Shown here one piece after another: positions 26,036 through 35,317 of a stretch of DNA of 64,000 nt (positions are counted from its first letter, which is position 1; each line of letters begins with the position of its first letter). Made by a program: the position numbers and the translations under genes. Source of the DNA: Paenibacillus oralis (GTDB lineage: Bacteria > Bacillota > Bacilli > Paenibacillales > Paenibacillaceae); assembly GCF_003863965.1 (NCBI RefSeq), contig NZ_RRCN01000001.1, forward strand, positions 6,259,071-6,323,070, given 5' to 3'. The notes below the pieces were generated by a model. The model saw only the letters and a program-made list of their open reading frames with translations. It did not search any database and was not told the origin of the DNA.

Positions 26036-27436
26036 TCATTTCCCAAGCCACATATGTTCCATCTGTTCGAGCGATCTTCCTTTGGTTTCGGGAACTTTTC
26101 GCCATATAAAGACGACGACGAAAAGCGAGATGACCCCGAATATCCAGAAGGTAATGGACGGACCGGCTGAACTCAGCAGAGGCGGGAATAACTGGGATAC
26201 CAGATAATCGCCGGCCCACAATGCCATCGAAGCGATGGCGACCGCCTTGCCGCGAACGCGGTTCGGGAAGATCTCCGAGATCATCACCCATACGATCGGC
26301 CCAAGCGAGATAGCGTAGGAGGCCACGTAAACCAAAATCATGATCAGCACGAGCGGGCCGGTGGTCAAATCCATTTTGAATGCGGCTCCTATAATGATCA
26401 GGCAGAAGGTCATTAACGAGGTGCCTATCATCAGCAAGACTTTTCGTCCCGCTTTGTCGATCAGCCATACGGATACGATGGTAAACAACACATTGATCAA
26501 CCCGATCCAGATGGTCTGGGTCAATGAGGCGTCCGTACCGAGTCCCATCCCTTTAAAAATAACCGGCGCGTAATACAAAATGGCGTTGATGCCAGTAATA
26601 TGCTGTATAATGGCGAGCATAACACCGATAAAAAGAGCAACCCGAATACCGGGAGCAAACAATTGTTTGAATGAATCGCTCTCATTTTGGAACGATTCCT
26701 TGATTTCAAGCACTTCCTGTTTAGCGGCTTCTTCACCGTGAATTTTCAGCAGAATCGGCAGCGCTTCATAGGGCCGATTCCGTTTAATAAGCCATCTTGG
26801 GCTTTCTGGTATGAAAAACATCAAAATCATAAAGATCAGCCCGGGAACGGCTCCCACTCCGAACATCCAGCGCCAGGCTGTTGAGACACCCCAGGCTTCA
26901 TCCCCCATGCTGACGATCCACGAATTCTGAAAATAAACCAGAAAAATGCCCGTTACGATCGCCAGCTGATTTAAAGCGACCAAACGGCCCCGGTATTGGG
27001 CGGGAGCGATCTCCGCGTTGTACACCGGGCAAATGGTGGAGGTGATGCCTATGCCGACGCCGCCGATCATACGAAAGATAATATACCCGGTAAATGTGTC
27101 TTGAAGCGCCGATCCGATCGAGCCGACGACAAACAAAAATCCGGCGGCCAGCAATACCTTTTTTCTGCCAATCCTTTCACTCAGATAACCGGACAAAGCC
27201 GCTCCCGTGACACTCCCGACAATCAGGCTTGACACCGCCCAGCCAACCTGAAACTCATTCAGCGAAAAACGCTGCTGCAGAAAGTCGATGGCTCCCGAAA
27301 CTACCGCGATATCAAACCCGAACAGGATACCTCCGAGCGCGGCTACGATGGATACCAGCGTAACAAAAAGCATACTCTGTTTTTCCGGTTGAAGCGCTTT
27401 CTGTTTAGCGTTTTCAGACTTGATGACTATTGCCAT
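26036..27436 (-). CDS. MFS sugar:proton symporter, sugar porter family
   Basis: Twelve-helix transporter of 466 residues in the XylE/AraE/GLUT group. Family signatures are intact: SERIGRKKVLLAAG after helix 2, YRGRLVALNQLAIVTG, PESPRWLIKRNRP at the central loop, DKAGRKVLLMIG, and PETKGRSLEQMEHMW at the C-terminus. Expected substrate is a pentose or hexose. Start ATG follows GGGAGGGGAGAG. It is preceded on the same strand by a three-component sugar-sensing operon with its own terminator, so it is probably a separate unit activated by the YesN-type regulator. Confidence 0.93.
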   Translation of the reverse strand: MAIVIKSENAKQKALQPEKQSMLFVTLVSIVAALGGILFGFDIAVVSGAIDFLQQRFSLNEFQVGWAVSSLIVGSVTGAALSGYLSERIGRKKVLLAAGFLFVVGSIGSALQDTFTGYIIFRMIGGVGIGITSTICPVYNAEIAPAQYRGRLVALNQLAIVTGIFLVYFQNSWIVSMGDEAWGVSTAWRWMFGVGAVPGLIFMILMFFIPESPRWLIKRNRPYEALPILLKIHGEEAAKQEVLEIKESFQNESDSFKQLFAPGIRVALFIGVMLAIIQHITGINAILYYAPVIFKGMGLGTDASLTQTIWIGLINVLFTIVSVWLIDKAGRKVLLMIGTSLMTFCLIIIGAAFKMDLTTGPLVLIMILVYVASYAISLGPIVWVMISEIFPNRVRGKAVAIASMALWAGDYLVSQLFPPLLSSAGPSITFWIFGVISLFVVVFIWRKVPETKGRSLEQMEHMWLGK

Positions 27437-27624
27437 TTTATCTCTCCCCTCCCGATTTCTGAAACCTCAGTTCGTTTCTTCGAGGAGAAGTATAGCATGC
27501 GCTGATGAATGAAAGGCCGGTTATCGCCTTCACTAAACAGACCTTTTCATGCACGATTTTGGCTTTGACTCCCGAATTGGAGGCGTTAGGGCTGAACCTA
27601 GCATTACTTTCACACTCGAGCTTA

Positions 27625-27655
27625 AAAAAATCCATGCCGCTGGCCGGCATGGATG
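27625..27655 (-). terminator. Terminator of the sensor operon
   Basis: On the minus strand ATCCATGCCG, GCCAG, CGGCATGGAT and seven T, immediately after the response regulator stop. Confidence 0.9.
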
Positions 27656-27665
27656 AATCTGTCTA

Positions 27666-29003
27666 TTATTTTTGCCCTTTGAACTCGGTAGGCGGGACAC
27701 CCGTTATTTTTTTAAACACGCGGCTAAAATAATTCGGGTCCTTATAACCCACTTCAAAGCTAACTTCCTTAAGGGTAAGATTGCCGGCTTTAATCAGCGA
27801 AATGGCTTTGTCAATCCGCAGCCGGGTTACGAAGTCGATGAACGTTTCCCCGTATTCCTGCTTAAAAATTTTGCTGAAGTAGTGAGCATTCAAATGGACG
27901 TAATCAGCCACTTCTTCCAGTGAAAGTTCATCGGTGAACCGCTCCTCGATATACATTTTCGCCCTGACGAGCACAGTCAGCGTTTGGACCTCCCGCTGTT
28001 CACGCAACCGTTGCAGCGCTGACATGATATAGGTCTGCTGATGGCTTCCTTTCACCGCTTTGACGGCAAGCAAAGAAACGTTTCCGGCCTCTGACGGCTG
28101 CAGTTCGTCAAAGCGGCAGTACCCCTCACCCTGCTTATGCAGGGTGGAGGCAAAAACGGCTTCGAAATAGGACTTGCGAAACCCTTCCTCGCCGCTATGC
28201 AGCGATCCGACGCCAATGGCCGCCTGGATGCCGAGCTGTTGCCGGGCAAGCTCGAGGAGTTGCTGGACAAGGCGTTCGGCCAACTGCCGCCAGCCGTTTT
28301 CGCCGGTGGCAGGCGGCTTTCGTAAAAAAATGGCCATATGATGGTCGATCAAGGAGCTTACAAGGGAATCAGGGCCGTGTGTTTTTACATAACTTCGGAA
28401 ATGATCGTAAATTTTCTTTTTGTCCTGCTCGTCCGTATATCCGTCAAAGGCGGCAACGATGGCGCTTCCCCGATCAAGAGGGAAGTCCAGCCATTCCGAC
28501 AGCTGGGAAGCGCTGGAATCCATCGTCTGGTCAACCATAAGCATTAAAGCCAGCTCGTTTTCCGCGAGCGGCTTCAGCTGTGAAATTTTATGCCTAAGCT
28601 CCAATTCTTCTTTACGTCCCCGCTTCTCGCGTTCAATTTCTTCAATCAGCCTTTTTAGCGTACCGATGACTATTTCTCGCTTCGCCGGCTTCAGGATGTA
28701 TTCTTTTACGCCCAAAGAGAGCGCCTCCCGGGCATAGGCAAAATAATCATAAGCGGTGACGAGCACGAATCGGGTACCCGGAAGACGCTCCTTTAATTCA
28801 CGAAGCGCTTCAAGCCCGCCGATTCCCGGCATGTTGATATCCAGCATGGCAATATGGGGCCGGTGCTCTTCCGCGCATTCGATCGCCATGCGGCCGTTGC
28901 CGGCATGAATAAACCGGAATACCCCCGGCATCGCCCGTTCCACGGTCAATTCCAGCCCCTCCCTTTCCAGGGCCTCGTCATCCGCGATCAACAACCGATA
29001 CAT
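27666..29003 (-). CDS. Response regulator, YesN type (receiver plus AraC HTH)
   Basis: 445 residues. An N-terminal receiver (LLIADDEALEREGLELT, phospho-acceptor Asp in IAMLDINMPGIGGLEAL near residue 54, Lys in LSLGVKEYILKPAKRE), a variable middle part and a C-terminal AraC-type DNA-binding domain (LSLEEVADYVHLNAHYFSKIF and LTLKEVSFEVGYKDPNYFSRVF). ATG at 29003 has GGAGAG at 11 bases; the GTG at 29015 has it too close. The start lies inside the kinase gene (26-base overlap). Probably activates the neighbouring MFS transporter when the kinase reports a sugar. Confidence 0.92.
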   Translation of the reverse strand: MYRLLIADDEALEREGLELTVERAMPGVFRFIHAGNGRMAIECAEEHRPHIAMLDINMPGIGGLEALRELKERLPGTRFVLVTAYDYFAYAREALSLGVKEYILKPAKREIVIGTLKRLIEEIEREKRGRKEELELRHKISQLKPLAENELALMLMVDQTMDSSASQLSEWLDFPLDRGSAIVAAFDGYTDEQDKKKIYDHFRSYVKTHGPDSLVSSLIDHHMAIFLRKPPATGENGWRQLAERLVQQLLELARQQLGIQAAIGVGSLHSGEEGFRKSYFEAVFASTLHKQGEGYCRFDELQPSEAGNVSLLAVKAVKGSHQQTYIMSALQRLREQREVQTLTVLVRAKMYIEERFTDELSLEEVADYVHLNAHYFSKIFKQEYGETFIDFVTRLRIDKAISLIKAGNLTLKEVSFEVGYKDPNYFSRVFKKITGVPPTEFKGQK

Positions 29004-30423
29004 CAGTCCGTTCACTCTCCTTCTTGGCCGGAATTCGTATTGTTATGGCCGTACCTTGTCCTGCACTACTGCTGATTTCAACCATTCCTTCCTTTCCGTA
29101 GAACAACTGCAGCCGCTTAAACACGTTTCGCATTCCCAGCCCCGTTGAACTGCCGCTTTCATCTGCGTCTTCGAGACGGAGCACGGACAGACAGGTTTCC
29201 TCAGGCATGCCCTTTCCGTTATCCGAGATTTCAATCTGCACGTCCGCGCCCGCTTTCGACAACGTCAACGCGATGACGGCTCCGCCCTCCATATCTTTCA
29301 CACCGTGAAGAAAAGCGTTCTCAATGAGCGGCTGGATTGTCAGGGCCGGAATTTGCTGCTGAAGCACGGAAGCGTCATAGTGAAGATCAAAGCGAATTCT
29401 GTCCCGGAAGCGCGCCTGCTGGATGGTTACATATTCGCGGATATGATCCAGCTCTTCTTGGAGAGTTACGGGCTTGTCCAGCTTTTGCAGGCTGTACCGA
29501 AGCAGATTGGACAGCGAAACGATCAGATCGCTGGTCTTCTCCGCCCCTTCCAGGATCGCCATTTGCGAGAGCACATTTAAGGTATTGAACAAAAAATGCG
29601 GATTAATTTGATTTTGCAGAGCCCTAAGCTCCAATTCCTTCACGAGCCGCCGCATTTCCAGGCTCTGTTTGTCCTTTTCGATGAGGATGCTCAAATCGGC
29701 GGACATTTGCGAAATGGCCTCCGACAATACGCCCAGTTCATCATCCCGTCGCGGCTGGGGCCCGATATTCAGGTCGCCTGTGGCGATCCGTTTCGCCAGT
29801 CCGACAAGCCGTCCGACAGGGCCGGTAATGCTGCGCGAGACCCAGATCGCAAGCATGCCCCCCATCAGTGCGTTCATGCCGAACAACGCCGCTCCCAACC
29901 CGTTCATTCGCTCATTCTGGTTTCGGAGGTTCTCGATGATCGGCCGGTAATAAGCCAGTTCGGCATCGATCAGCCGCTGTCCCTCCTCGTGGATATAGCC
30001 GACGGTTTTCTCCGCTTCAATATAATGTTCAAAAGCCTCCCCAGGATCCTGTGTATTTGCGTCCAGAACCGCGGCTTGTTTCTGTTCCAGAAATGTGGCC
30101 AGCAAGTTCGCGTAGTCCTCCTCGGAGAAAGAAGAATCAGCCGTGCCGGAGACTTCCCGGATCCTGCCGTTCAACTGCATCAATTGTCGTTCTGCCGGGC
30201 CCTGCACAGCCTTGTCGTCGCTCGGATTAAGCAGATAAGTGTAAAGGAGCTTTAAATTGCTCTCCGCCGCTTCGGAGGTTTGCTCGATGAGCAAAATTCG
30301 GCCAAGCATTTCATCGTAGCTCTGTTGTACGACCTTTCCGCTTTGAAAAACAAAATAAGCGATGATATTGGCGAACACAACCAGGAGGGGGATGAATAAA
30401 AGCAGCTTCGTTCTGATCGTCAT
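28978..30423 (-). CDS. Sensor histidine kinase, YesM / LytS-like type
   Basis: 481 residues: one N-terminal membrane helix (residues 6-26), an extracytoplasmic region of about 160 residues, a second helix near 185-205, a HAMP domain and a His_kinase catalytic core of the YesM family (LQNQINPHFLFNTLNVLSQ with phospho-His near residue 280, LTIQPLIENAFLHGVK, DNGKGM). Shares an ATGA overlap with the binding-protein gene upstream, so it is likely to read the state of that protein. Confidence 0.93.
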   Translation of the reverse strand: MTIRTKLLLFIPLLVVFANIIAYFVFQSGKVVQQSYDEMLGRILLIEQTSEAAESNLKLLYTYLLNPSDDKAVQGPAERQLMQLNGRIREVSGTADSSFSEEDYANLLATFLEQKQAAVLDANTQDPGEAFEHYIEAEKTVGYIHEEGQRLIDAELAYYRPIIENLRNQNERMNGLGAALFGMNALMGGMLAIWVSRSITGPVGRLVGLAKRIATGDLNIGPQPRRDDELGVLSEAISQMSADLSILIEKDKQSLEMRRLVKELELRALQNQINPHFLFNTLNVLSQMAILEGAEKTSDLIVSLSNLLRYSLQKLDKPVTLQEELDHIREYVTIQQARFRDRIRFDLHYDASVLQQQIPALTIQPLIENAFLHGVKDMEGGAVIALTLSKAGADVQIEISDNGKGMPEETCLSVLRLEDADESGSSTGLGMRNVFKRLQLFYGKEGMVEISSSAGQGTAITIRIPAKKESERTDVSVVDRG

Positions 30424-31418
30424 CGTTCGCCATCTCCGGCCACATTGTCGGAAGAGTCCGCATGTACTTCAAACACCCGGGTATATGTTAATTCCTGCGG
30501 ATCATTCCCCTTTAAATAATCATTCAGCACTTTTATAGCCATGGCCCCCATTTCCGCAGGCTGCTGGACAATCGTCAGCTCGATTTTGTTATCTTCGATG
30601 GCTCCCAACGTCTCGGCCATATCGTCGAAAGCGAAAATATGCAGATTCCTCGAGCCGACCCGCTCCGAGGCTTCCAGAATACCAGGGCCGTCCAACGCAC
30701 TGAATCCAACCATGTAGCGGATCTCCGGATAGCGGACGAGCATGTTCTGAGCTTGCTGGGCTGCCTGAAGCCGCGAAATGTCCGAGGAGCGGATCTCCAC
30801 AATGCGGAGCCCGGGATAACGGCCGATCACGGAACGAAAGCCGGCAAGCCTGAGCCGCTGGTTCTCGACGCGCTCGTTGCTGATCACAACTCCAATGTCG
30901 CCACGCTCCCCGGAAGCCTTCGCCACCAGCTCGCCCATCCGCTTTCCGGCTCCTTCGTTATCCGTTCCGACGTAAGCCAGTCTTTGGGAGTCCGGCTCAT
31001 CCGTATCGATCGTGATGACGGGGATGCCAAGTCCAGCCGCTTTATCGATTAATCGGCGATACTCCGGATCATTTATGCCTTGAACCAGAATGGCGTCCGC
31101 CTTGGCGGCGATCGCTTTATCCAGCAGTTTGATCTGCTCGGACGGATTAATGCGGCCCGGACCGATATAATCAAGCCGCATGCCGTGCTTTTCCGCTTCC
31201 TTTCGGGCTCCTTGTTCGATGGACCGCCAGAAAAAATTATCCAATTCCTGCGATATCAAGACCACTTTTGTTTCGGAACCCCTGTCTGTTGGTGAAACCG
31301 TCTTCAATTGCTCTGCAAACTGGTGAATTTGCAGAGAAGACAGCGTGAATTGCAACAGCAGCCAGGCGAACGGCAGGAAGATGGGGATCAGGATAAATGT
31401 CCATTTACGGTTTGACAT
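30420..31418 (-). CDS. Membrane-anchored sugar-binding protein of a three-component sensor
   Basis: 332 residues. One N-terminal hydrophobic helix (FILIPIFLPFAWLLLQFTL, residues 6-24) without a lipobox anchors a type I periplasmic binding domain of the RbsB/XylF type (KVVLISQELDNFFWRSIEQG, ADAILVQGINDPEYRR, VITIDTDEPDSQRLAYVGTDN, IFAFDDMAETLGAI). ATG at 31418 follows AAAGGAGCAAGAC; the 65 upstream in-frame codons lack a ribosome site. It is the first gene of an overlapping operon with a kinase and regulator, like the xylose-sensing XylFII-LytS-YesN systems of clostridia. The ligand is unknown. Confidence 0.88.
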   Translation of the reverse strand: MSNRKWTFILIPIFLPFAWLLLQFTLSSLQIHQFAEQLKTVSPTDRGSETKVVLISQELDNFFWRSIEQGARKEAEKHGMRLDYIGPGRINPSEQIKLLDKAIAAKADAILVQGINDPEYRRLIDKAAGLGIPVITIDTDEPDSQRLAYVGTDNEGAGKRMGELVAKASGERGDIGVVISNERVENQRLRLAGFRSVIGRYPGLRIVEIRSSDISRLQAAQQAQNMLVRYPEIRYMVGFSALDGPGILEASERVGSRNLHIFAFDDMAETLGAIEDNKIELTIVQQPAEMGAMAIKVLNDYLKGNDPQELTYTRVFEVHADSSDNVAGDGER

Positions 31419-32013
31419 GTCTTGCTCCTTTGGAAATTTTTGACTCAATTCATTATACAAGTTTAATATATAAACGCCTGCCGCGATATAAAAAAGCCTT
31501 ATTTTCTCAACTTTCGCGGAGCAAAAATCAGCTTGAGTCCTTGAACTGAAGGTTTTCAAAGAATTAAGATAGGCGGCTGGCAAAGAGGTGTCTTTCATTG
31601 TTATAGAGACCATCAGCCCGACCTAAATCAACTGCCAAGGGCGTTGAAAGCTTGAGGATAGGGAAGGTGGGCGGCAGACCATCGCTGTCCGGACGCTTTG
31701 CACGATTATCCCGTTTGATCAGGTAGCAGAGAAACAGACAAGCTCGGGAGAAGAAAATATTTGGTGGAGAAGCAGATAGGTTCGAGATAATTTAGACGGG
31801 CTTAGGAGAAGGAATCAGGTTTAGGAGAGGTGAAACAGACCGGACAAGAGATCAAGACAGGAGATCAAGGACAAGAAGCGAGGGAAACGAAAAGACCATG
31901 ATTTTGCTGTAGCCTGAACCCTTCCATCTGCAGCAACCGCCCGGACTGTTCATGCTAACCCCTACCCATTAAGTTGATTTGCGTCAAACTCCCCCACCGT
32001 TCAAGCGCCAAGA
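31419..32013. other. Intergenic region with nothing recognised
   Basis: About 595 bases between the sensor operon and the transposase remnant. The plus strand is rich in purines from 31650 to 31900. No ORF with a ribosome site, no clear hairpin and no repeat was found apart from short direct repeats of GAGATCAAG. Confidence 0.5.
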
Positions 32014-32916
32014 TCAGGCCGCAGCCGCAAGGGGCTGGTTCGGTTGGCGCGCGATCAGCCAGCGGTAAGGGATTGACGGAATCGCCACACACATGTGCAG
32101 CAACTTCTGCCGCATCGTTTCTTCTGCTCCGGGCCGGCGCAGCGAGCGGCGTACGGTGTACTCGTTCAGGTACGCCTGCAGATGCTTCAGTCCCAAGGCT
32201 ACATACGTACTCTTCAGCGATTCCCACGCCTCTCTCACCACTTTCCGCAAGGGCGCATACAGCCGAAAGGCTAGAGGAAACGACTCTACCGCCGATGTAC
32301 GGATATCCACATGCCCGTTGATGAACGCGGCGAGTTCGTGACGGTTTGCCCTTTGTCCGTCTCCTCTCTTATGCGGCACCAGGCGGATTTTGACCTGCTC
32401 CGGCTCGTCCGACTCCGTGACCGTGCATCCCGCTACGACCGCCGAGGCATACGGATGCGAAAACTGAAGCCGGGACGGATTACGCCCGTACAGATCGCTG
32501 TTCACCTTCACGTCTCCGCGGAGCAACTCTCAGGCATCGAACTCTCCCACGGCATGGCGTATTTTATGCAGCATCAACCAGGCGGTTTTGTAGGTGACCC
32601 GGATTACCTGGCTCAGCCGCAACGCCGAGATGCCGTCAGGGAGTAGGAACAACTCCAGCGCTTTGAACCACTTGAGCAGGGGCAGATGCGTTCGTTCAAA
32701 AATCGTGCCGACCAAAGCCGACGTTTGATGCTTGCACTTTCCGCACTCGAACAAGAGGATATGCCGGGAGGTCAGACGGCTGCACCGGGTGTGAGCGCAG
32801 CGCGGGCAGACAAAGCCGCTTCGCCACTTCATCGCGATCAGCGCCTCCATGCAGGCCTGATCGCTGTTATAACGGCTGGTGAATGGTTGAAGTTCCGTTC
32901 CCGTATTGACCTCCAT
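32014..32916 (-). pseudogene. IS1595-type transposase, broken by an in-frame stop
   Basis: Two open stretches are in the same frame and separated by one TGA codon (32530-32532). The first (32533-32916, start ATG at 32916) has the N-terminal zinc ribbon of IS1595 transposases: CPRCAHTRCSRL and FECGKCKHQTS, then YKTAWLMLHKIRHAVGEF. The second corresponds to the DDE domain, but where VEVDETYIG is usual it reads VKVNSDLYG, so the first catalytic Asp seems lost; it ends with LKHLQAYLNEYTVRRSLRR, the usual C-terminal helix. No inverted ends or target duplication could be made out. This is a dead element. Confidence 0.8.
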
Positions 32917-32945
32917 GTTCACTCGCCCCCGAATCAAGATTTTAC

Positions 32946-32996
32946 GAACGCACGTTCCATTTATTTCATTATACCAAACATACGTTCCCTAATCAA
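32946..32996 (-). promoter_or_regulatory. SOS-type promoter with two LexA boxes
   Basis: On the minus strand TTGATT (32991-32996), 17 bases and TATAAT (32968-32973) form a good promoter. Two boxes of the Bacillus LexA type GAACNNNNGTTC occur: a perfect one, GAACGTGCGTTC (32946-32957), just past the expected start, and one with a single mismatch, GAACGTATGTTT (32976-32987), inside the spacer. LexA bound to either would block transcription into the transposase remnant. Confidence 0.7.
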
Positions 32997-33415
32997 GCCG
33001 AAAATCTCAACTGAACCGCCTCATTTTTCCTTATCTCTTTTTCTCTCTTTTTTTGGAACCCTTACTCTAGCCCCCACCTCCAGCTCTCTGAACGAAAGGG
33101 ATAATCGTGCAAAGGCAAGCAGCAGGCAGGGACCCCAAGGCACGAACACTTTAGACAGTCCCTTTAGGCAACCCCCTCACCTGGCGTCGATTTGTGACAC
33201 TGCCGGCAATGGATTCTGCTTTACCCAGCTAAATCAAGGCTTGTCTGCCGATTATTGCTGCGAAAGTTGAGTAAATGAGAAGTACTTTTGCAGTTGATCC
33301 CACTGGGCAGTCCTTCTCCACATTATATTTACTCCGCCCCGGACCGAACCTGACGCAACAAAACAACCGCACGCGGCCAAAAATCAGCACACGCACGGTT
33401 ATTGAGGAGGAATTG
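32997..33415. other. Intergenic region downstream of spoIVA
   Basis: No gene supported. A pyrimidine-rich run (33025-33055) and no obvious terminator for spoIVA were seen. Confidence 0.5.
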
Positions 33416-34894
33416 TTACAAAATGATGGCGATGAGGCCGCCGGAGCCCTCGTTGATAATCCGCCCCAGCGTTTCCTGCAGCTTGTAGCGGGCGTTGTCC
33501 GGCATCATGGCGATTTTGCCCTGGATGCCTTCGCGTACGATCGAGTGCAAGGAACGGCCGAAAATGTCCGATTCCCAAATTTTGATCGGGTCGTTTTCGA
33601 AGTCCTGCATCAGGTAGCGGACCAGTTCCTCGCTTTGCTTTTCGGTGCCTATAATCGGGGCAAATTCCGATTCGACATCGACGCGGATCATGTGGATCGA
33701 CGGAGCCGTCGCTTTCAGTCTGACCCCGAATCTGGAGCCCTGGCGGATTAATTCCGGCTCGTCGAGCATCATTTCGGCCAGCGATGGAGCGGCTATGCCG
33801 TAACCGGTCGTTTTGACCATTTCCAGCGCTTCGGCAAACCGGTCGTATTCCCGTTTGGCATGCGTAAATTCCTGCATCAGCTGCAGCAGATGGTCTTTGC
33901 CGCGGATTTCCACGCCGACCACTTCCACCAGGATGCGGTCGTACAGATCGTCCGGGGCGTACAGATCGATTTCCGCAACGCCCTGGCCCATGTTGAGCCC
34001 GCTGAGGCCGGCCCGGTCGATGAAATCGTATTCCATGAAGTTTCCGACGACCCGGTCGACATCCCGCAGGCGACGGATGTCCTTCACCGTATCGCGGACG
34101 GAATTTTCATAATTGCTGCGCAACCAGTGGTTTTCGTTCAGCACCATAACCCAGCTGGGCAGATTGACGTTGACTTCGTGAACCGGGAACTCGTACAGAA
34201 CTTCGCGAAGCACGCCGGTTACGTCTTCTTCCGTCATCGTCGCGGCGCTGAGCGCGATGACGGGGATATCGTATTTGGCCGCCAGCTCGCCGCGCAGCTG
34301 CTGGGCTTCTTCGCTGTTCGGGCGCGTCGAGTTGATGACGAGCACAAAAGGTTTGCCTACCTCTTTCAATTCGGCGACGACCCGTTCCTCCGATTCGACG
34401 TAGGAATACCGCGGAATGTCGGCGATCGTCCCGTCCGTCGTAACGACAACCCCCAGCGTGGAGTGTTCCTGAATCACCTTGCGCGTTCCGATCTCAGCCG
34501 CTTCCTGGAACGGAATCGGATCTTCGAACCATGGCGTGGAGATCATTCTCGGTCCGTTTTCATCCTCATAGCCTTTTGCGCCTTCCACGGCGTATCCGAC
34601 GCAATCGACGAGCCTTACGTTAACCTCCAGACCTTCCGCCACCTTGATCTGAACCGCATTGTTCGGCACGAATTTCGGTTCGGTCGTCATGATCGTTTTG
34701 CCGGCGGCGCTTTGCGGAAGTTCATCCACGGCGCGAACCCGGTCCGCTTCATTTGCGATGTTCGGAAGCACGACGGTTTCCATAAAACGTTTGATAAACG
34801 TCGACTTTCCGGTGCGGACGGCTCCAACGACGCCCAGATAAATATCGCCTCCGGTTCGTTCGGCAATGTCCTTAAAAATGTCCACTTTCTCCAA
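33416..34894 (-). CDS. spoIVA: Stage IV sporulation protein A, spore coat ATPase
   Basis: Polymerises with ATP hydrolysis on the forespore outer membrane to form the coat basement layer. Starting at the TTG at 34894 gives MEKVDIFKDIAERTGGDIYL and 492 residues, the B. subtilis length; a TTG two codons earlier (34900) has AGGAGG at a better distance and may be used instead. Walker A GAVRTGKST (near residues 22-30), switch DELPQSAAGKTIMTTEPKF, sensor VINSTRP and the C-terminal INEGSGGLIAIIL are all present. Expected to be under mother-cell sigma E, though no confident promoter was picked out. Confidence 0.97.
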   Translation of the reverse strand: MEKVDIFKDIAERTGGDIYLGVVGAVRTGKSTFIKRFMETVVLPNIANEADRVRAVDELPQSAAGKTIMTTEPKFVPNNAVQIKVAEGLEVNVRLVDCVGYAVEGAKGYEDENGPRMISTPWFEDPIPFQEAAEIGTRKVIQEHSTLGVVVTTDGTIADIPRYSYVESEERVVAELKEVGKPFVLVINSTRPNSEEAQQLRGELAAKYDIPVIALSAATMTEEDVTGVLREVLYEFPVHEVNVNLPSWVMVLNENHWLRSNYENSVRDTVKDIRRLRDVDRVVGNFMEYDFIDRAGLSGLNMGQGVAEIDLYAPDDLYDRILVEVVGVEIRGKDHLLQLMQEFTHAKREYDRFAEALEMVKTTGYGIAAPSLAEMMLDEPELIRQGSRFGVRLKATAPSIHMIRVDVESEFAPIIGTEKQSEELVRYLMQDFENDPIKIWESDIFGRSLHSIVREGIQGKIAMMPDNARYKLQETLGRIINEGSGGLIAIIL

Positions 34895-35317
34895 TACCAA
34901 TGATATCCCCTCCTCAAATTTCGCCGAAGGAAAAATGCTCCCCGAGCATCCGCTTCGTAGATTTACCATTATTTTCGGGCTCCACTGTTACGGCAGGAGC
35001 GGCAGCTCCTCTTGCCCATGTCCGCCGCCGTAAACCAAGCTTGGATCGAAGCTGAACGAAGCGGCGTAAACTCGTACCTGCATTTGGACTAGTAACAGCA
35101 TATGTACCAGATGCGGAAATATGACGGCAATCACCGTCCAAGCCTACTTTTTTTATCGTCCGATTCGCGCCGAACAAGACGGGCACTTATCCGCCATGCT
35201 CCATTTTTATGATTCTAGTGAAAAAAGTATGACTGTATAAGCTGAATAGCAAAAAGACCGTCCGGAAAATTTTCCGAACGGCCGTGCAACCCAGCGATGC
35301 GCCTGGCACGCTGTTAC
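34895..35317. other. spoIVA upstream region
   Basis: About 420 bases. A small hairpin with TTTTTCC on the minus strand (ATGCTC/GAGCAT near 34938) and the terminator of the YphF-like gene (35251-35283) are visible. A CATACTTT near 35225 on the minus strand resembles a sigma E -10 box but has no matching -35. No gene is supported. Confidence 0.5.
35251..35283 (-). terminator. Terminator of the YphF-like lipoprotein gene
   Basis: On the minus strand CCGTTCGGAAAATTTTCCGGACGG followed by TCTTTTTGC. Confidence 0.85.

Noticed and set aside
27393..27406. cre site in the 5' end of the sugar transporter gene
   Set aside because: AAGCGCTTTC is present but the flanking positions do not fit the consensus spacing.
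34914..35186. A 90-codon minus-strand ORF upstream of spoIVA
   Set aside because: No ribosome site, no hydrophobic or family pattern, and it runs into the spoIVA control region.
35225..35240. Sigma E promoter for spoIVA
   Set aside because: CATACTTT alone, far from the gene, with no matching -35 element at the right spacing.
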